NCBI GenBank assembly: GCA_002005505.1
Contig: MVGU01000786.1
Span: 235,001-245,000, forward strand
Length of the DNA stretch: 10,000 nt
Source: Botryococcus braunii
Taxonomy: Eukaryota; Chlorophyta; Trebouxiophyceae
Direction of reading: 5' to 3'
This document shows positions 1 through 8,169 of this stretch, piece after piece; positions within the stretch are counted from its first letter, which is position 1, and each line of letters opens with the position of its first letter. Under the pieces are notes generated by a model. That model saw nothing but the letters and a program-made list of their open reading frames with translations, had not been told where the DNA came from and ran no database searches. The position numbers and the translations under genes are program-made.

Positions 1-253
1 AGGCTTATGTAACTTGCATGTTCATTATAAGATAATTACAAAGACACCTCACCATCTTGGGGGAGAAAGTGAAGTTTGGCATTTGCTGAAACGCAATTCG
101 CGTTGTCAAGCTCAGCAAAATCATTGCTAGAGAATGTGAACCCAAGGGTGCTCTTCCGTAGGAAGTCCAGGGTCCACGTTGCCAACAGCGCATTCTGCTA
201 GGAGGTCCGGCTTGGGCCCTCGTGGGTCGGAGCGAGAGGGCGATGGCATTCAG
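1..253 (+). other. Probable intron or upstream exon sequence of the lipid kinase gene
   Basis: I see no convincing family match left of 254. The kinase frame is open from 140, so some of 140-253 may be coding. Several AG dinucleotides could serve as acceptors (for example after TTCCGTAG and TCTGCTAG). The 137-139 TGA sets the furthest left limit in this frame. Confidence 0.4.
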
Positions 254-305
254 GAGTGGGATGGCAACCTCCTCTTGCTGGCTGTTGGTAACGGTCAAAA
301 GACTG
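254..305 (+). CDS. Lipid kinase exon (EWDG...VGNGQKT)
   Basis: This segment encodes EWDGNLLLLAVGNGQKT plus the first base of a split glycine codon. Its right edge is set by the join to the next exon, which restores a Gly-Gly-Gly run as in YegS. The donor is GC (CTG followed by GCAAGC), not GT. The left edge at 254 follows CATTCAG, but the upstream pyrimidine tract is poor. The same frame stays open back to 140, so the exon could begin further left. Confidence 0.7.
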
Positions 306-2211
306 GCAAGCTCCTTTCCCCCCCAGCTGTTGCGGTTCGTTCAGATGTGGTTTGCACCGCTCTTGTGAGTCTTGTGGATATTGAAATAGAAGACGGGGTA
401 GTTGTAGAACATGTTGGCTGCTGCTGTTGTTGTTGTTGGCCAGGGCTTTAATGGAAGCTTGACACGTCCCAGGGTGAGAACTGGAAATGTTTTGTGCAGG
501 GATTGATAATTGTTTTGTGGGTTTCTACTTACATTAGTGCAGGAGTGAGTTTGACGCAGAGGGGATAAAATTCTACAAACTTTTGCAAGCTTGAGAACGA
601 TGGTACGCTTGCGACGACGATACAACTTGTCACCCGTTTGACACCCTTCTCTTGCAACGTCAAAGCGACAGAGACTGCACAAGGTTGAACAGTGGACCGG
701 CCGTGCCAAATGCTTTGCAGCAGGAGTGTGCACGAAGTAGTGCACATTCTCTGAGCACAGACACAGTTTGTGGGTGAACAGGAGGAGGCATGAAGCTCTG
801 CCCGGACGCTTCATTGGGAGATGGCTTGCTGGATATTACCTATGTTCTTGATGCCGAAGATGACAAGGTCAGTAGCTCTGTGCTGTCTACATGGGGTATA
901 CACGTGCAGGCTTCTGTGTCATGCATGCGGCCAATGACAGTGCCTATCCACTCGTCATCACCTGCCCATAGGTTTTGCCATCCCTTTCCAAGCTGGAGTT
1001 GAGAAATGCCTTCTGTCTACTGCTGATTCACGTGACTAATGCATTTCCTTCTTTGACATGCAAGCGCAAACAGCAGGCGCCACGGCCTTTCCCCCGTCAT
1101 CAAGCGTGCATGCATCAGTGCTGTCGGCAAATGTGTAAGGTATATGTCACAAACGACAGGCCTCACTAAAGTCTCACCGCGCATCATCGTCCTTACACTT
1201 TTGTGTACAACATTCACAATTACAGTGCACAACACTCAGTAGGCTAGCAACGAATGCCGCTTAGGTCTGGTGTGACAAACCTTGAACAAGGGGGCACAAC
1301 GGTTACTAGGGCCATTACTCTTAGGAGCGAAACTCAAGTGTATCCTTATGCGCTACGCTCCCTGACATAACAAACCTCATCAGCGGATTTTCAGGGCGTC
1401 CGAAAATGGTCAAGGGCATGACGAACCCCATGATCCAAGGACGGCAGTCCAAATTCAGATTGCTGACCTTTGGCCTTCTCGTCACAGCCGTTGATTCAGA
1501 ACCAGTGTTGATCGAGACATAATCAAGCGTACATCGTTCCTGTCTAAGAGTCGAGGGATGTGCCAGGAAGGCCAATGCCGACTGCAAGTAATCTCCATGC
1601 AGACGCGGTGCCACTGTCCATACTTATCCAGCAGTAGAACTATTGACAGTGACACGTCATCCTGCAATATGAGGTGTCACTGTCAATATTTATATTGCAG
1701 GATGAGCTGTCACTGCAAATAGTTCTACTGCAAGATGAGCTGTCGTTGTCAGTGTTTACAAAGCAGGACAAGGCGCACTGTCAATATGCAGGATGAGGTG
1801 CCGGTTTTAAAAGTGCAGACCGCAGCCTGAGGTGTCACTGTCAATGAGGATGTTGAGGATCGCTGTGCTACACGATTCGCCCAGGTAGCTTTGTTACAAA
1901 GGAGCATGACGGGGCGGGAACTGGACCGGCGGTTACGGTCGGACGTCCACTCGTTGAGGGTTCCTTGGTTAGAGCTCCATAGCCCTGCCAACATGCAGGT
2001 GAGACCCGCCTTAACAAACAGCACGTCATTCCACACCACACATCACACACAGACGCTACATCGCAGGAGGCAGGAAGCCAAGCAGACTCGTTGGGGACAA
2101 CCAGGAGTTGACAAATTCAAAAGGCACCCCATACTTGATGATCGCCCCACTGTCAGCCTCCCTCCCTCGCTTTGTTGAGGAATGTTAAGAGAACAATGGT
2201 GCATGTATGCG

Positions 2212-2283
<72 letters not shown>

Positions 2284-2674
2284 ACACACACGCCCGCACC
2301 CGCGCATACGCGTGCGCACACACACACACACACACACAGTGAGGGAGGGGGAGGGGAGAAGGGGAGAGAGACCAGAAGAGGGGAGTGGAGGAAGAAATAT
2401 AGCGACGGGGACCTGACACATTAAGGCTATGGGCTGTAGGACAGCTTCGCCCAACACGTTTGTCATGTACTTAAAATTGAGTTGCATCACCACATGTTGC
2501 CTGCTTGCAACTACTTCACTGGGGTCTTACTGACTGCAGGTGAACTGTGATGGAGAGATGCTGGAAGGGCAGGATTTTCGATTTGAGGTTCACCATCACA
2601 GGCTGCGCATGGTACTGCCAGAAGGTGCACAAGATCTGGTGTCGGGCCGGATTTCCTGGAATCCTGAGGAGTGA
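254..2674 (+). CDS. YegS/DAGK-like lipid kinase, 3' part of a split gene (partial)
   Basis: Coding segments join(254..305, 782..867, 1885..1998, 2540..2674) give 128 residues and a TGA stop. Seen directly: AVGNGQKTG joins in frame to GGMKLCPDASLGDGLLD, then LRVPWLEL, then NCDGEMLEG, then FRFEVHHHRLRMVLP. Known: in bacterial YegS and related diacylglycerol/sphingoid kinases the C-terminal beta-sandwich domain carries a VGNGRQAGGG...LCPxAxxxDGLL block (metal-binding region) and a late DGE motif with the proposed catalytic base. All are present here in the right order and spacing. These enzymes transfer the ATP gamma-phosphate to a lipid hydroxyl. The nucleotide-binding GGDGT half must lie upstream of the window. 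The lipid substrate and cellular location cannot be told. Prokaryote-style lipid kinases in algae could reflect transfer or organelle ancestry, which is inference. The family call is firm; the left edge of the first segment is not. Confidence 0.85.
306..781 (+). other. Intron of lipid kinase gene with a GC-AG boundary
   Basis: The intron begins GCAAGC at 306 and ends ACAG at 778-781, with phase 1 on both sides. Joining 305 to 782 gives T-G-G-G-M-K-L-C-P, which matches the family with no gap. It holds a short CTG/GTT triplet run (418-437) and nothing else I recognise. Confidence 0.7.
782..867 (+). CDS. Lipid kinase exon (GGMKLCPDASLGDGLLD)
   Basis: After the split glycine codon the exon reads GGMKLCPDASLGDGLLD, then ITYVLDAEDDK. 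The CPDA...DGLLD block is the most diagnostic signature of YegS-type kinases and lies in the metal-binding region of the C-terminal domain. The donor is AAG followed by GTCAGT at 868, phase 0. The in-frame TGA at 775-777 shows the coding region cannot run further upstream. Confidence 0.88.
1631..1731. repeat. 40-bp inverted repeat (foldback), 21-nt spacer
   Basis: Arm 1 is 1631-1670 and arm 2 is 1692-1731. The reverse complement of arm 1 matches arm 2 at 36 of 40 positions by my count. Each arm ends in GCAGTAGAACTATT or its complement. The 21-nt loop itself contains another copy of the GAGGTGTCACTGTCAATATT motif. A transcript could fold into a long hairpin. No target-site duplication is evident. 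Confidence 0.85.
1667..1850 (+). repeat. Degenerate direct repeats around GATGAGSTGTCACTGTCAAT
   Basis: About six diverged copies of a ~30-bp motif occur at roughly 1667, 1698, 1729, 1763, 1788 and 1826. Recognisable cores include GAGGTGTCACTGTCAATATT, GATGAGCTGTCACTGCAAAT, GATGAGCTGTCGTTGTCAGT and GAGGTGTCACTGTCAATGAG. The left arm of the foldback at 1631-1670 is the same motif in reverse. Confidence 0.7.
1885..1998 (+). CDS. Lipid kinase exon (LRVPWLELHSPANMQ)
   Basis: The exon is 38 codons, phase 0 at both ends, beginning VALLQRSMTGRELDRRL and ending LRVPWLELHSPANMQ. The acceptor is CGCCCAG and the donor is CAG followed by GTGAGA. Known: in this family a strand of this kind (hydrophobic, WxE, then MQ) immediately precedes the V-x-x-DGE strand, and the next exon supplies exactly that. 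Confidence 0.82.
1999..2539 (+). other. Intron of lipid kinase gene, 541 nt
   Basis: It starts GTGAGA and ends CTGACTGCAG, phase 0 on both sides. It holds a (CA)n tract followed by a GA-rich tract (2213-2396). The remaining sequence shows no feature I recognise. Confidence 0.8.
2213..2396 (+). repeat. Compound microsatellite (CA)n then GA-rich
   Basis: A pure (CA)34 run spans 2213-2280. A mixed CG/CA stretch with alternating bases (2281-2316) follows, then (CA)11 at 2317-2338, then a purine-only or nearly purine-only GA/GGGA stretch to about 2396. Open frames across it (poly His-Thr or Val-Cys) are artefacts. Confidence 0.97.
2540..2674 (+). CDS. Lipid kinase last exon with stop (VNCDGEMLEG)
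   Basis: The exon is 44 codons plus TGA at 2672-2674, entered in phase 0 after CTGACTGCAG. It starts VNCDGEMLEGQDFRFEVHH, continues to RMVLPEGAQ, and ends in a short tail WNPEE. The DGE (codons at 2549-2557) is where the family places its catalytic base. The terminal beta strand RLRMVLP matches the usual C-terminal end, so the last dozen residues look like a lineage-specific tail. That tail falls inside a tandem repeat that includes the stop. Confidence 0.87.
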   Translation: MNCDGEMLEGQDFRFEVHHHRLRMVLPEGAQDLVSGRISWNPEE

Positions 2675-2745
2675 AGCTGGACGGATTCCTTGGAAATCCT
2701 GAAGGATGAAGCTGGACGGGTTTTTGGAATCTTGATGGCAGAAGC
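2649..2745 (+). repeat. 34/35-bp tandem repeat across the kinase stop codon
   Basis: Unit 1 is 2649-2682, unit 2 is 2683-2717, and a shorter, more diverged third unit is 2718 to about 2745. Units 1 and 2 share GGATT, CCTGA and the end TGAAGCTGGAC, and differ by one inserted A and a few substitutions. The TGA stop at 2672-2674 lies in unit 1, and unit 2 carries the corresponding TGA. Confidence 0.85.
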
Positions 2746-3691
2746 ATTTGGCCATGTGCTGAGCAAATGAGCCCGTACTTCTGGCAGATACTGGAGAGGT
2801 CTTTTGTCATGCTGTCATCAAGCCTCCCAGCCGCTCCCTGGGACTTCAAAGCATCGAATGGGCTGTTGATTCGTAGTTTTGTCCATGTTTGTATCTGCAC
2901 AATTTGAGGCCAAGAGTCCGGAGGGGCACTGTTCTTCCAGTTCTTCGCGGTTGTCGCCTGCGACTACCCAAGACACTTGAGGGATCAGGCGTCGTGGATC
3001 ACCACCTTTCCCAACAGCCTTATACACGGCAGAAGAGGATTTGGAAGGCAGTTTCTGACAAGGAGGTTCCGCATTTTATGTGCGATTCAGGCCAGGATGA
3101 CTGAAAAAATCTGTTGGATCCCCATAGACACCAGGTGGTGTTCGGGAAATTGCCTACGAACACCTTCCCAACTGCCGCTCATACATCATCCGATCGCACA
3201 CCATGTTGTTTGTGCCACCTTGAATTACGGCACTTTGTTCTCAGGAGAAACACATTCTGGTACACAGAACCTGATACACTCTTCTGCACTCCTTCATAGA
3301 TTATGGTCCGGTCGTTTTGGTAGCGCAAACTCATTGAGGAAGAATGCAACTGCCAAACAGTACAATTCCACAATAGTTTAGGTCACTGCTGTGCAAAATT
3401 GCAAGCTTGCGAAGAAGCAAAACGAAAAAGCAGGGATAGGTTTCCGAACACATCTGATGGGCAACATGGGGAGGCACAACGTGAAAAGTCATCACGAAAG
3501 CTGGAGTCATCATCCCATTTGCTAAAAGATTTGATGGGTCTAAGTTGGTGTAAGATTACATTTCAAACTATAGTATGCAACAGCATTGATTGACATCATT
3601 GCTCGACTGCGTTTGGACTTCTGCCAAATGCGTGAAGAGAAACAATGTCCGAATCTCTGAGGCAATACATACGATCAGTACAATAACCCTG

Positions 3692-3713
3692 GCATGCTCA
3701 GTTCTGAGCATGC
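3692..3713. repeat. Perfect 10-bp inverted repeat, 2-nt loop
   Basis: GCATGCTCAG at 3692-3701 and its exact complement CTGAGCATGC at 3704-3713 are separated by TT. No T-run follows, so it is not a simple terminator. Function unknown. Confidence 0.9.
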
Positions 3714-3761
3714 AGTCAGGATCAGAGATGCATATCAGCCAACTCATCAATTTGTCCTCAT

Positions 3762-3780
3762 TGCAAGCATCCTGCTTGCA
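3762..3780. repeat. Perfect 8-bp inverted repeat, 3-nt loop
   Basis: TGCAAGCA (3762-3769) pairs with TGCTTGCA (3773-3780) around TCC. It is short enough to be chance. Confidence 0.8.
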
Positions 3781-4011
3781 TGCAGGAGAAGGGGAAAATG
3801 CTCCTTGCTATTCGTGCAACTTCAAAGCACCTTACCTTATGGCAAGCCTGTAGGAATGGTGCATCTTTGTGAGTGGGTCTTCAGCGTGGAACAGGCTTGT
3901 TCTCATAGTTCTTGATATCCAGCTTCCGGCTCAGTTTCTGCAAACAAGTGCCCTGGTTAATCAAAGCTGCCTTCCACGCAGTTTCATCGCGCACGCCTGG
4001 GCCTCTTAGCG

Positions 4012-4012
<1 letters not shown>

Positions 4013-4068
<56 letters not shown>

Positions 4069-4120
4069 ACACACACACACACTCACACACACACACACAC
4101 ACACACACATGTCTGCGCAT

Positions 4121-4170
<50 letters not shown>

Positions 4171-4191
4171 GGGGGGGGGGGAGAGGGGGGG

Positions 4192-4279
<88 letters not shown>

Positions 4280-4286
4280 GAGAGAG

Positions 4287-4321
<35 letters not shown>

Positions 4322-4340
4322 AGGGGGAGAGGGAGAGGGA

Positions 4341-4422
<82 letters not shown>

Positions 4423-4497
4423 GAGAGAGAGAGTGAGAGTGAGGGGGGGGGGAGCGAGGTAGGGAGAAAGAGAACGGGGCTTAAGAGAGCACGCTCT

Positions 4498-4530
<33 letters not shown>

Positions 4531-4538
4531 GGGGGGGG
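4013..4538 (+). repeat. Large compound microsatellite (CA)n-G10-(GA)n-(TG)n
   Basis: CA repeats run to 4168 with interruptions near 4063, 4082 and 4109-4124. CCC and G10 (4171-4180) follow, then GA repeats with GGGA and GGA interruptions to about 4440, a G10 run (about 4443-4452), a 45-nt unique spacer, TG repeats (about 4496-4530) and a G run to 4538. This is the longest simple-sequence block between the two genes. The Arg-Glu, His-Thr and Ser-Leu frames over it are artefacts. Confidence 0.97.
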
Positions 4539-5551
4539 ATGCCATGTTAGTTGGAGTGGTTCCAACAATGTAATACCTGCAGTTCCTGTTCCAAAGTCAA
4601 CTTCTCCGCTGTAGGAAGGTCTGGGTTATGCAGATGCAGGGCGCGATCCCTGGCAGCCTGTAACCAGTAGCCTGCTGCTGAGTAAAGAAAGTAGCTGCAC
4701 TCCTACTGTCTTCCCAACAGGGAAACTGAAGTATGACTGGGAAAAAAGGGACAGGAAGTACAATGAAAAGCTGCAAACCCCATCAACTCGCTCTGAAAAG
4801 AGAGGCAAGCTGACCCTCACAGGCGTCCAGCTGGCCTGCATTACAGCCAGCAAAACAGGAAAGGAAAAGAACGCATGGCAAGCCTTGTGAAATTTTGTGA
4901 GGAAGGACTCTTACACCTTACCCCATCTTCCAACACAATGGTGTGGCAATGACAGTGCAAGGTTTACCCAGCACACCCCCCATGTGGAAAAAGGGCAGCC
5001 ACCACCAACCGATATTATGGCAGATTCCGGAACACAAGTTCTATGTAGTGGGCTTGGGACAACAGCACTTAATTCCACTAGTAAAGGGAACCACTGCGCT
5101 GTACCTGCACATCAAGGCGCCCTTGAATGAAGTAAGATAGTCCAATTGAACCAGTGATAACCAGTAAGAGCACCGGTAAGCCCTTAAGGCCTTTTGCCAG
5201 ACCTCTCCTTGGACCCGTCGTCCGGTGGCTGCCCATACAAACGGTTGCAGCTCTCCAATCAAAAGTGATGCTAAAGAAAGGAGATACTTAATGCCAAAGA
5301 ATCAACATAATCTTTCTTCACTGATTTGGCTTATCCGCAGCCTCTTCACGCTAACAACTCCAGATCCTCCCTGTCGAAAGAACTCTTCTACCCAACCCAG
5401 ACGAAACCGACCTTCAATTATCGATGTCACGCTGCTGTCTTGTAGTATTAGCTTGAGCCATTCGCAGGTCTGCAGGGATATTGCGAGATAAACGACATTG
5501 GCAACTCAACAGCCCTATTTAGTAGTACTGACAGTTGAAGTACACGCTCCT

Positions 5552-5557
5552 TATAAA
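5552..5557 (+). promoter_or_regulatory. Possible TATA box (TATAAA) upstream of the synthetase
   Basis: TATAAA lies 184 nt before the start codon, which would give a 5' UTR of about 150-160 nt. The match is only six bases and the region is not GC-rich, so it may be chance. A CCAAT at 5645-5649 lies downstream of it, which does not suit the usual order. Confidence 0.25.
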
Positions 5558-5674
5558 CCAGATCCGTACGATAAACGAATAACTGCGACAACCCGCCGTC
5601 TTGCACTCCGTCATGATACACATGACCTACACGCTTTCCTTTGGCCAATAAGTTTTTTATTTCCAATTTGAAGA

Positions 5675-5689
5675 ATGCACGAGAATTAG
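5675..5689 (+). other. Possible 4-codon upstream ORF
   Basis: ATG CAC GAG AAT TAG at 5675-5689 ends 51 nt before the synthetase start codon. It could tune translation if the transcript begins upstream of it. That is not known from the sequence. Confidence 0.25.
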
Positions 5690-5740
5690 ATTTCCGCTTT
5701 GTGTGAGGGCGTTGCACGGGCAGACCCGTAGTGATCCAGG

Positions 5741-5771
5741 ATGGTGCTTGATATCAACCTCTTGAGAACCG
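5741..5771 (+). CDS. SerRS: SerRS exon 1 ([10 protein letters not shown])
   Basis: Ten codons plus one base (phase 1); the donor is ACCG followed by [16 protein letters not shown] matches the usual eukaryotic start M(V)LD[IL][ND]LFR. No targeting peptide precedes it, which supports a cytosolic enzyme. Confidence 0.9.
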
Positions 5772-6608
5772 GTGCGCATGGAAGCTTGATTTCCCCACAT
5801 TCGTCTCTTATGCATTCGTTTACATAATTTACCATCGGACCTCCATTGGTAAGCGCTTAAGGTGTCGAGTGTCATTTTGCTCAACTGGTTTCTTATGGGG
5901 TGCAGCGAAAGGAAACGATCCCGAAGTGGTGAGAGAGTCAGAAAAGAAAAGATATGCAAATGCTGAAGGTGTTGACAGAGTCATTGAATTGGACGGCATC
6001 TGGCGAGATGGTATGCCACATCATCCTCCTAGTTTCCGTGCTCTCTCTCTCTTTCGTCCGTCAGGTTTGATATCCTGCAAAAAAGCACCATTTCGTATTG
6101 GGAAAGATGTGGCAGCTTATCCAGTGTGACGTGATTTTGGTTATCTGCAGTCATACTCGCTCCAGTACATAAGTCAGTGAGCAAGAGTTGTCAACCCCAA
6201 AACAACTAATACTTCTTAAAAAGAAGTGCACACCAGGAATTCACTGTCATGTATGGTTTCAAGCCAGTGTGTCCACAAAATTTGATGGGTTTGTATTGCT
6301 GTCTTGACCGAAGTCCCATGGGTTGTCTGTATGTGCTCAAACAGAGTTTTTGTTGCCATCGGGTGCGGTAGAATCGTATACTTCAGCTCAGCTGCCAATC
6401 ATAATGCTTCCCCATCATTCTGGTGTTCGTGGCTAATTTTGATTGTTCAGTTGCCTTGCCTGTTGCCTCAACCTTTGTTTGAAAAATGCGAGTTGATCGT
6501 CACATCACGAGGAGGGATGCAGCTGTGTATGAGGCAGAAACCCTCAAGAGAGAATTCAATGCCCTCAACAAGGAGATTGGAAACCTTCGAAAGGTATGAT
6601 TGCCCCCC

Positions 6609-6695
<87 letters not shown>

Positions 6696-6721
6696 CCCCC
6701 CTCTCTCTGTGTGTGTGTGTG

Positions 6722-6778
<57 letters not shown>

Positions 6779-8073
6779 ACGCACGCATGGGTCCGCGCGT
6801 GCATGCACGCATGCGACAGAGAGAGAGAGAGAGAGGGGGGGGGGCGGTGCTGCCTTAGTCGCATAGTATACTCAAATTGGACGGGAATTTGAACGGCTGT
6901 CCACTTGCTGGCAATCTATCTTTCATCTGCATCAATTTCTGGTTATTGGTTACCGAGCATCCATGTTCTTCAATATACAATGACAGTCAATAATATACCT
7001 TGCCGGGTGCGGCTAGTGCTTGCTCTCTTGCTTTTGTCAAATTTGTTTCCGTATTTCCGTGCAGACATTGTGGGGCATGGAACCAAATTGTTGTGCTTCC
7101 TATGTGGCCCTGCAGGCCAAGCAGGACACCACAGAGCTCCAAAACAAAAGCAAAGACATGAAGGCAGCAATTGTCGCAGCGGAGGAGAATGCCAAATCAG
7201 CCGAGCAGGAGCGGGACAAGGCGCTTGCCCCGTTAGGCAACCTTGTCCACGAGTCGGTGCCCGTCAGCAATGATGAGGTGCGTTGCACCTCGAGGTCAAC
7301 CAACTCAGAATCGCTTTCCTTCGTACAGTCATTGTGTTACATATTTCATGATGCACCTTGTCCATTAAATTGGTGCTTGAGATTAGTTCCATAGCTGAGA
7401 GGAGGATGGAAATGCTCGTGGGTCTGGGGCCTTCCATATTCAACTGGTGAACTGAGTTCACTGATTTGCAGCAATTCACTCATCTACAAAAATACACTCA
7501 TTTGCAAAAGTTTACTTCAATTAGATGCTGGGTCTACGTCTTATGTTGATGTGGGTTCGCACTCACGCATTTGCCGAATTCTACATTGACATTGACATGT
7601 TGCAGACCCTCCCTTCTCCCTCCCTCCCTCCCTCCATGTACATTCATGCGGTGGCGGGTGTCACTCAGGTGTTTGTTGACTACTACTTTCACATTCTTGT
7701 AGCTGTCTACGTGCGTGTGTTTGTGAGTTTCCACAAGCTGTGTTTGTTGGTTCCCGTCAGCAAGGTTAGTGCCAGTGTGGGGCTTCCGCAACATAGTTCC
7801 GTGTGTATTATGGTTCGTGGGGGTTTGTGCCTTATCAACCCTTATCATTGCTATCTATGGAAGGGCTGCAATGTGGCCGTGATCAAGCTCAGAGTTCACT
7901 TCCCTTGCTGGCCTTTATATTTGCTATGTACAACTCAGGAATACGTTCTGCAAGTAACTCTGTTACCCCCCCCCCCCGCTCTCTCTCCCTTTGCCCCCCC
8001 CCCCGCGTTCCCCCCTCCCCGTGCGTTTCCCCCCCTGTTCGGCGCGTGCGCGCGTGTGCGTGTGTGTGTGTGC

Positions 8074-8169
<96 letters not shown>

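Larger units (their letters stand above)
868..1884 (+). other. Intron of lipid kinase gene, 1017 nt
   Basis: It runs from GTCAGT to CGCCCAG, phase 0 on both sides. The only structure I see is the cluster of related short repeats and the 40-bp foldback near 1631-1850. The rest is unremarkable. A further small exon inside it cannot be excluded, because this part of the family is variable. Confidence 0.7.
2675..4012. other. Intergenic region, left part
   Basis: The start presumably includes the 3' UTR of the lipid kinase. I see no gene with a recognisable product on either strand. Open frames here are under about 135 codons and show no family match. Two short perfect inverted repeats occur at 3692-3713 and 3762-3780. 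A 43-codon minus-strand frame (3881-4012) follows a possible acceptor created by the microsatellite, but is unassigned. Confidence 0.6.
4539..5740. other. Intergenic region and presumed 5' region of the synthetase gene
   Basis: No named gene is visible. A + strand frame open at 4615-4890 contains a good acceptor (CTTCCCAACAG at 4710-4720) followed by a charged stretch beginning KLKYDWEKRDRKYNEK. A second + frame (4901-5140) ends at a good donor match, GAA then GTAAGA at 5132. On the minus strand, frames at about 5451-5756 and 5307-5475 are also open. None matches a family I know and all are within chance length. The 3' half of this stretch should hold the synthetase promoter and 5' UTR. Confidence 0.5.

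Noticed and set aside
341..814. A 157-codon minus-strand frame
   Set aside because: It lies mainly in the GC-AG intron of the lipid kinase gene, has no recognisable motif, and runs antisense to the LCPDA exon.
2511..2900. A 129-codon minus-strand frame
   Set aside because: It runs antisense through the last lipid kinase exon, whose + strand reading matches the family. Its internal repeat comes from the 34/35-bp tandem repeat. No family match in its own right.
3692..3713. Hairpin as a transcription terminator
   Set aside because: No T-run follows, and intrinsic terminators of this kind are not expected in a nuclear genome.
3912..4568. Long frames of His-Thr, Arg-Glu, Ser-Leu and Val-Cys on both strands
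   Set aside because: Pure dinucleotide repeats stay open in all frames; they are not evidence of a protein.
5657..5959. A 100-codon minus-strand frame upstream of SerRS
   Set aside because: It covers SerRS exon 1, intron 1 and part of exon 2 antisense; the + strand is clearly the coding one.
6491..6522. Alternative acceptor at 6491-6492 for SerRS exon 3
   Set aside because: It is in frame but adds ten residues not present in the family; the acceptor at 6522 gives the exact length.
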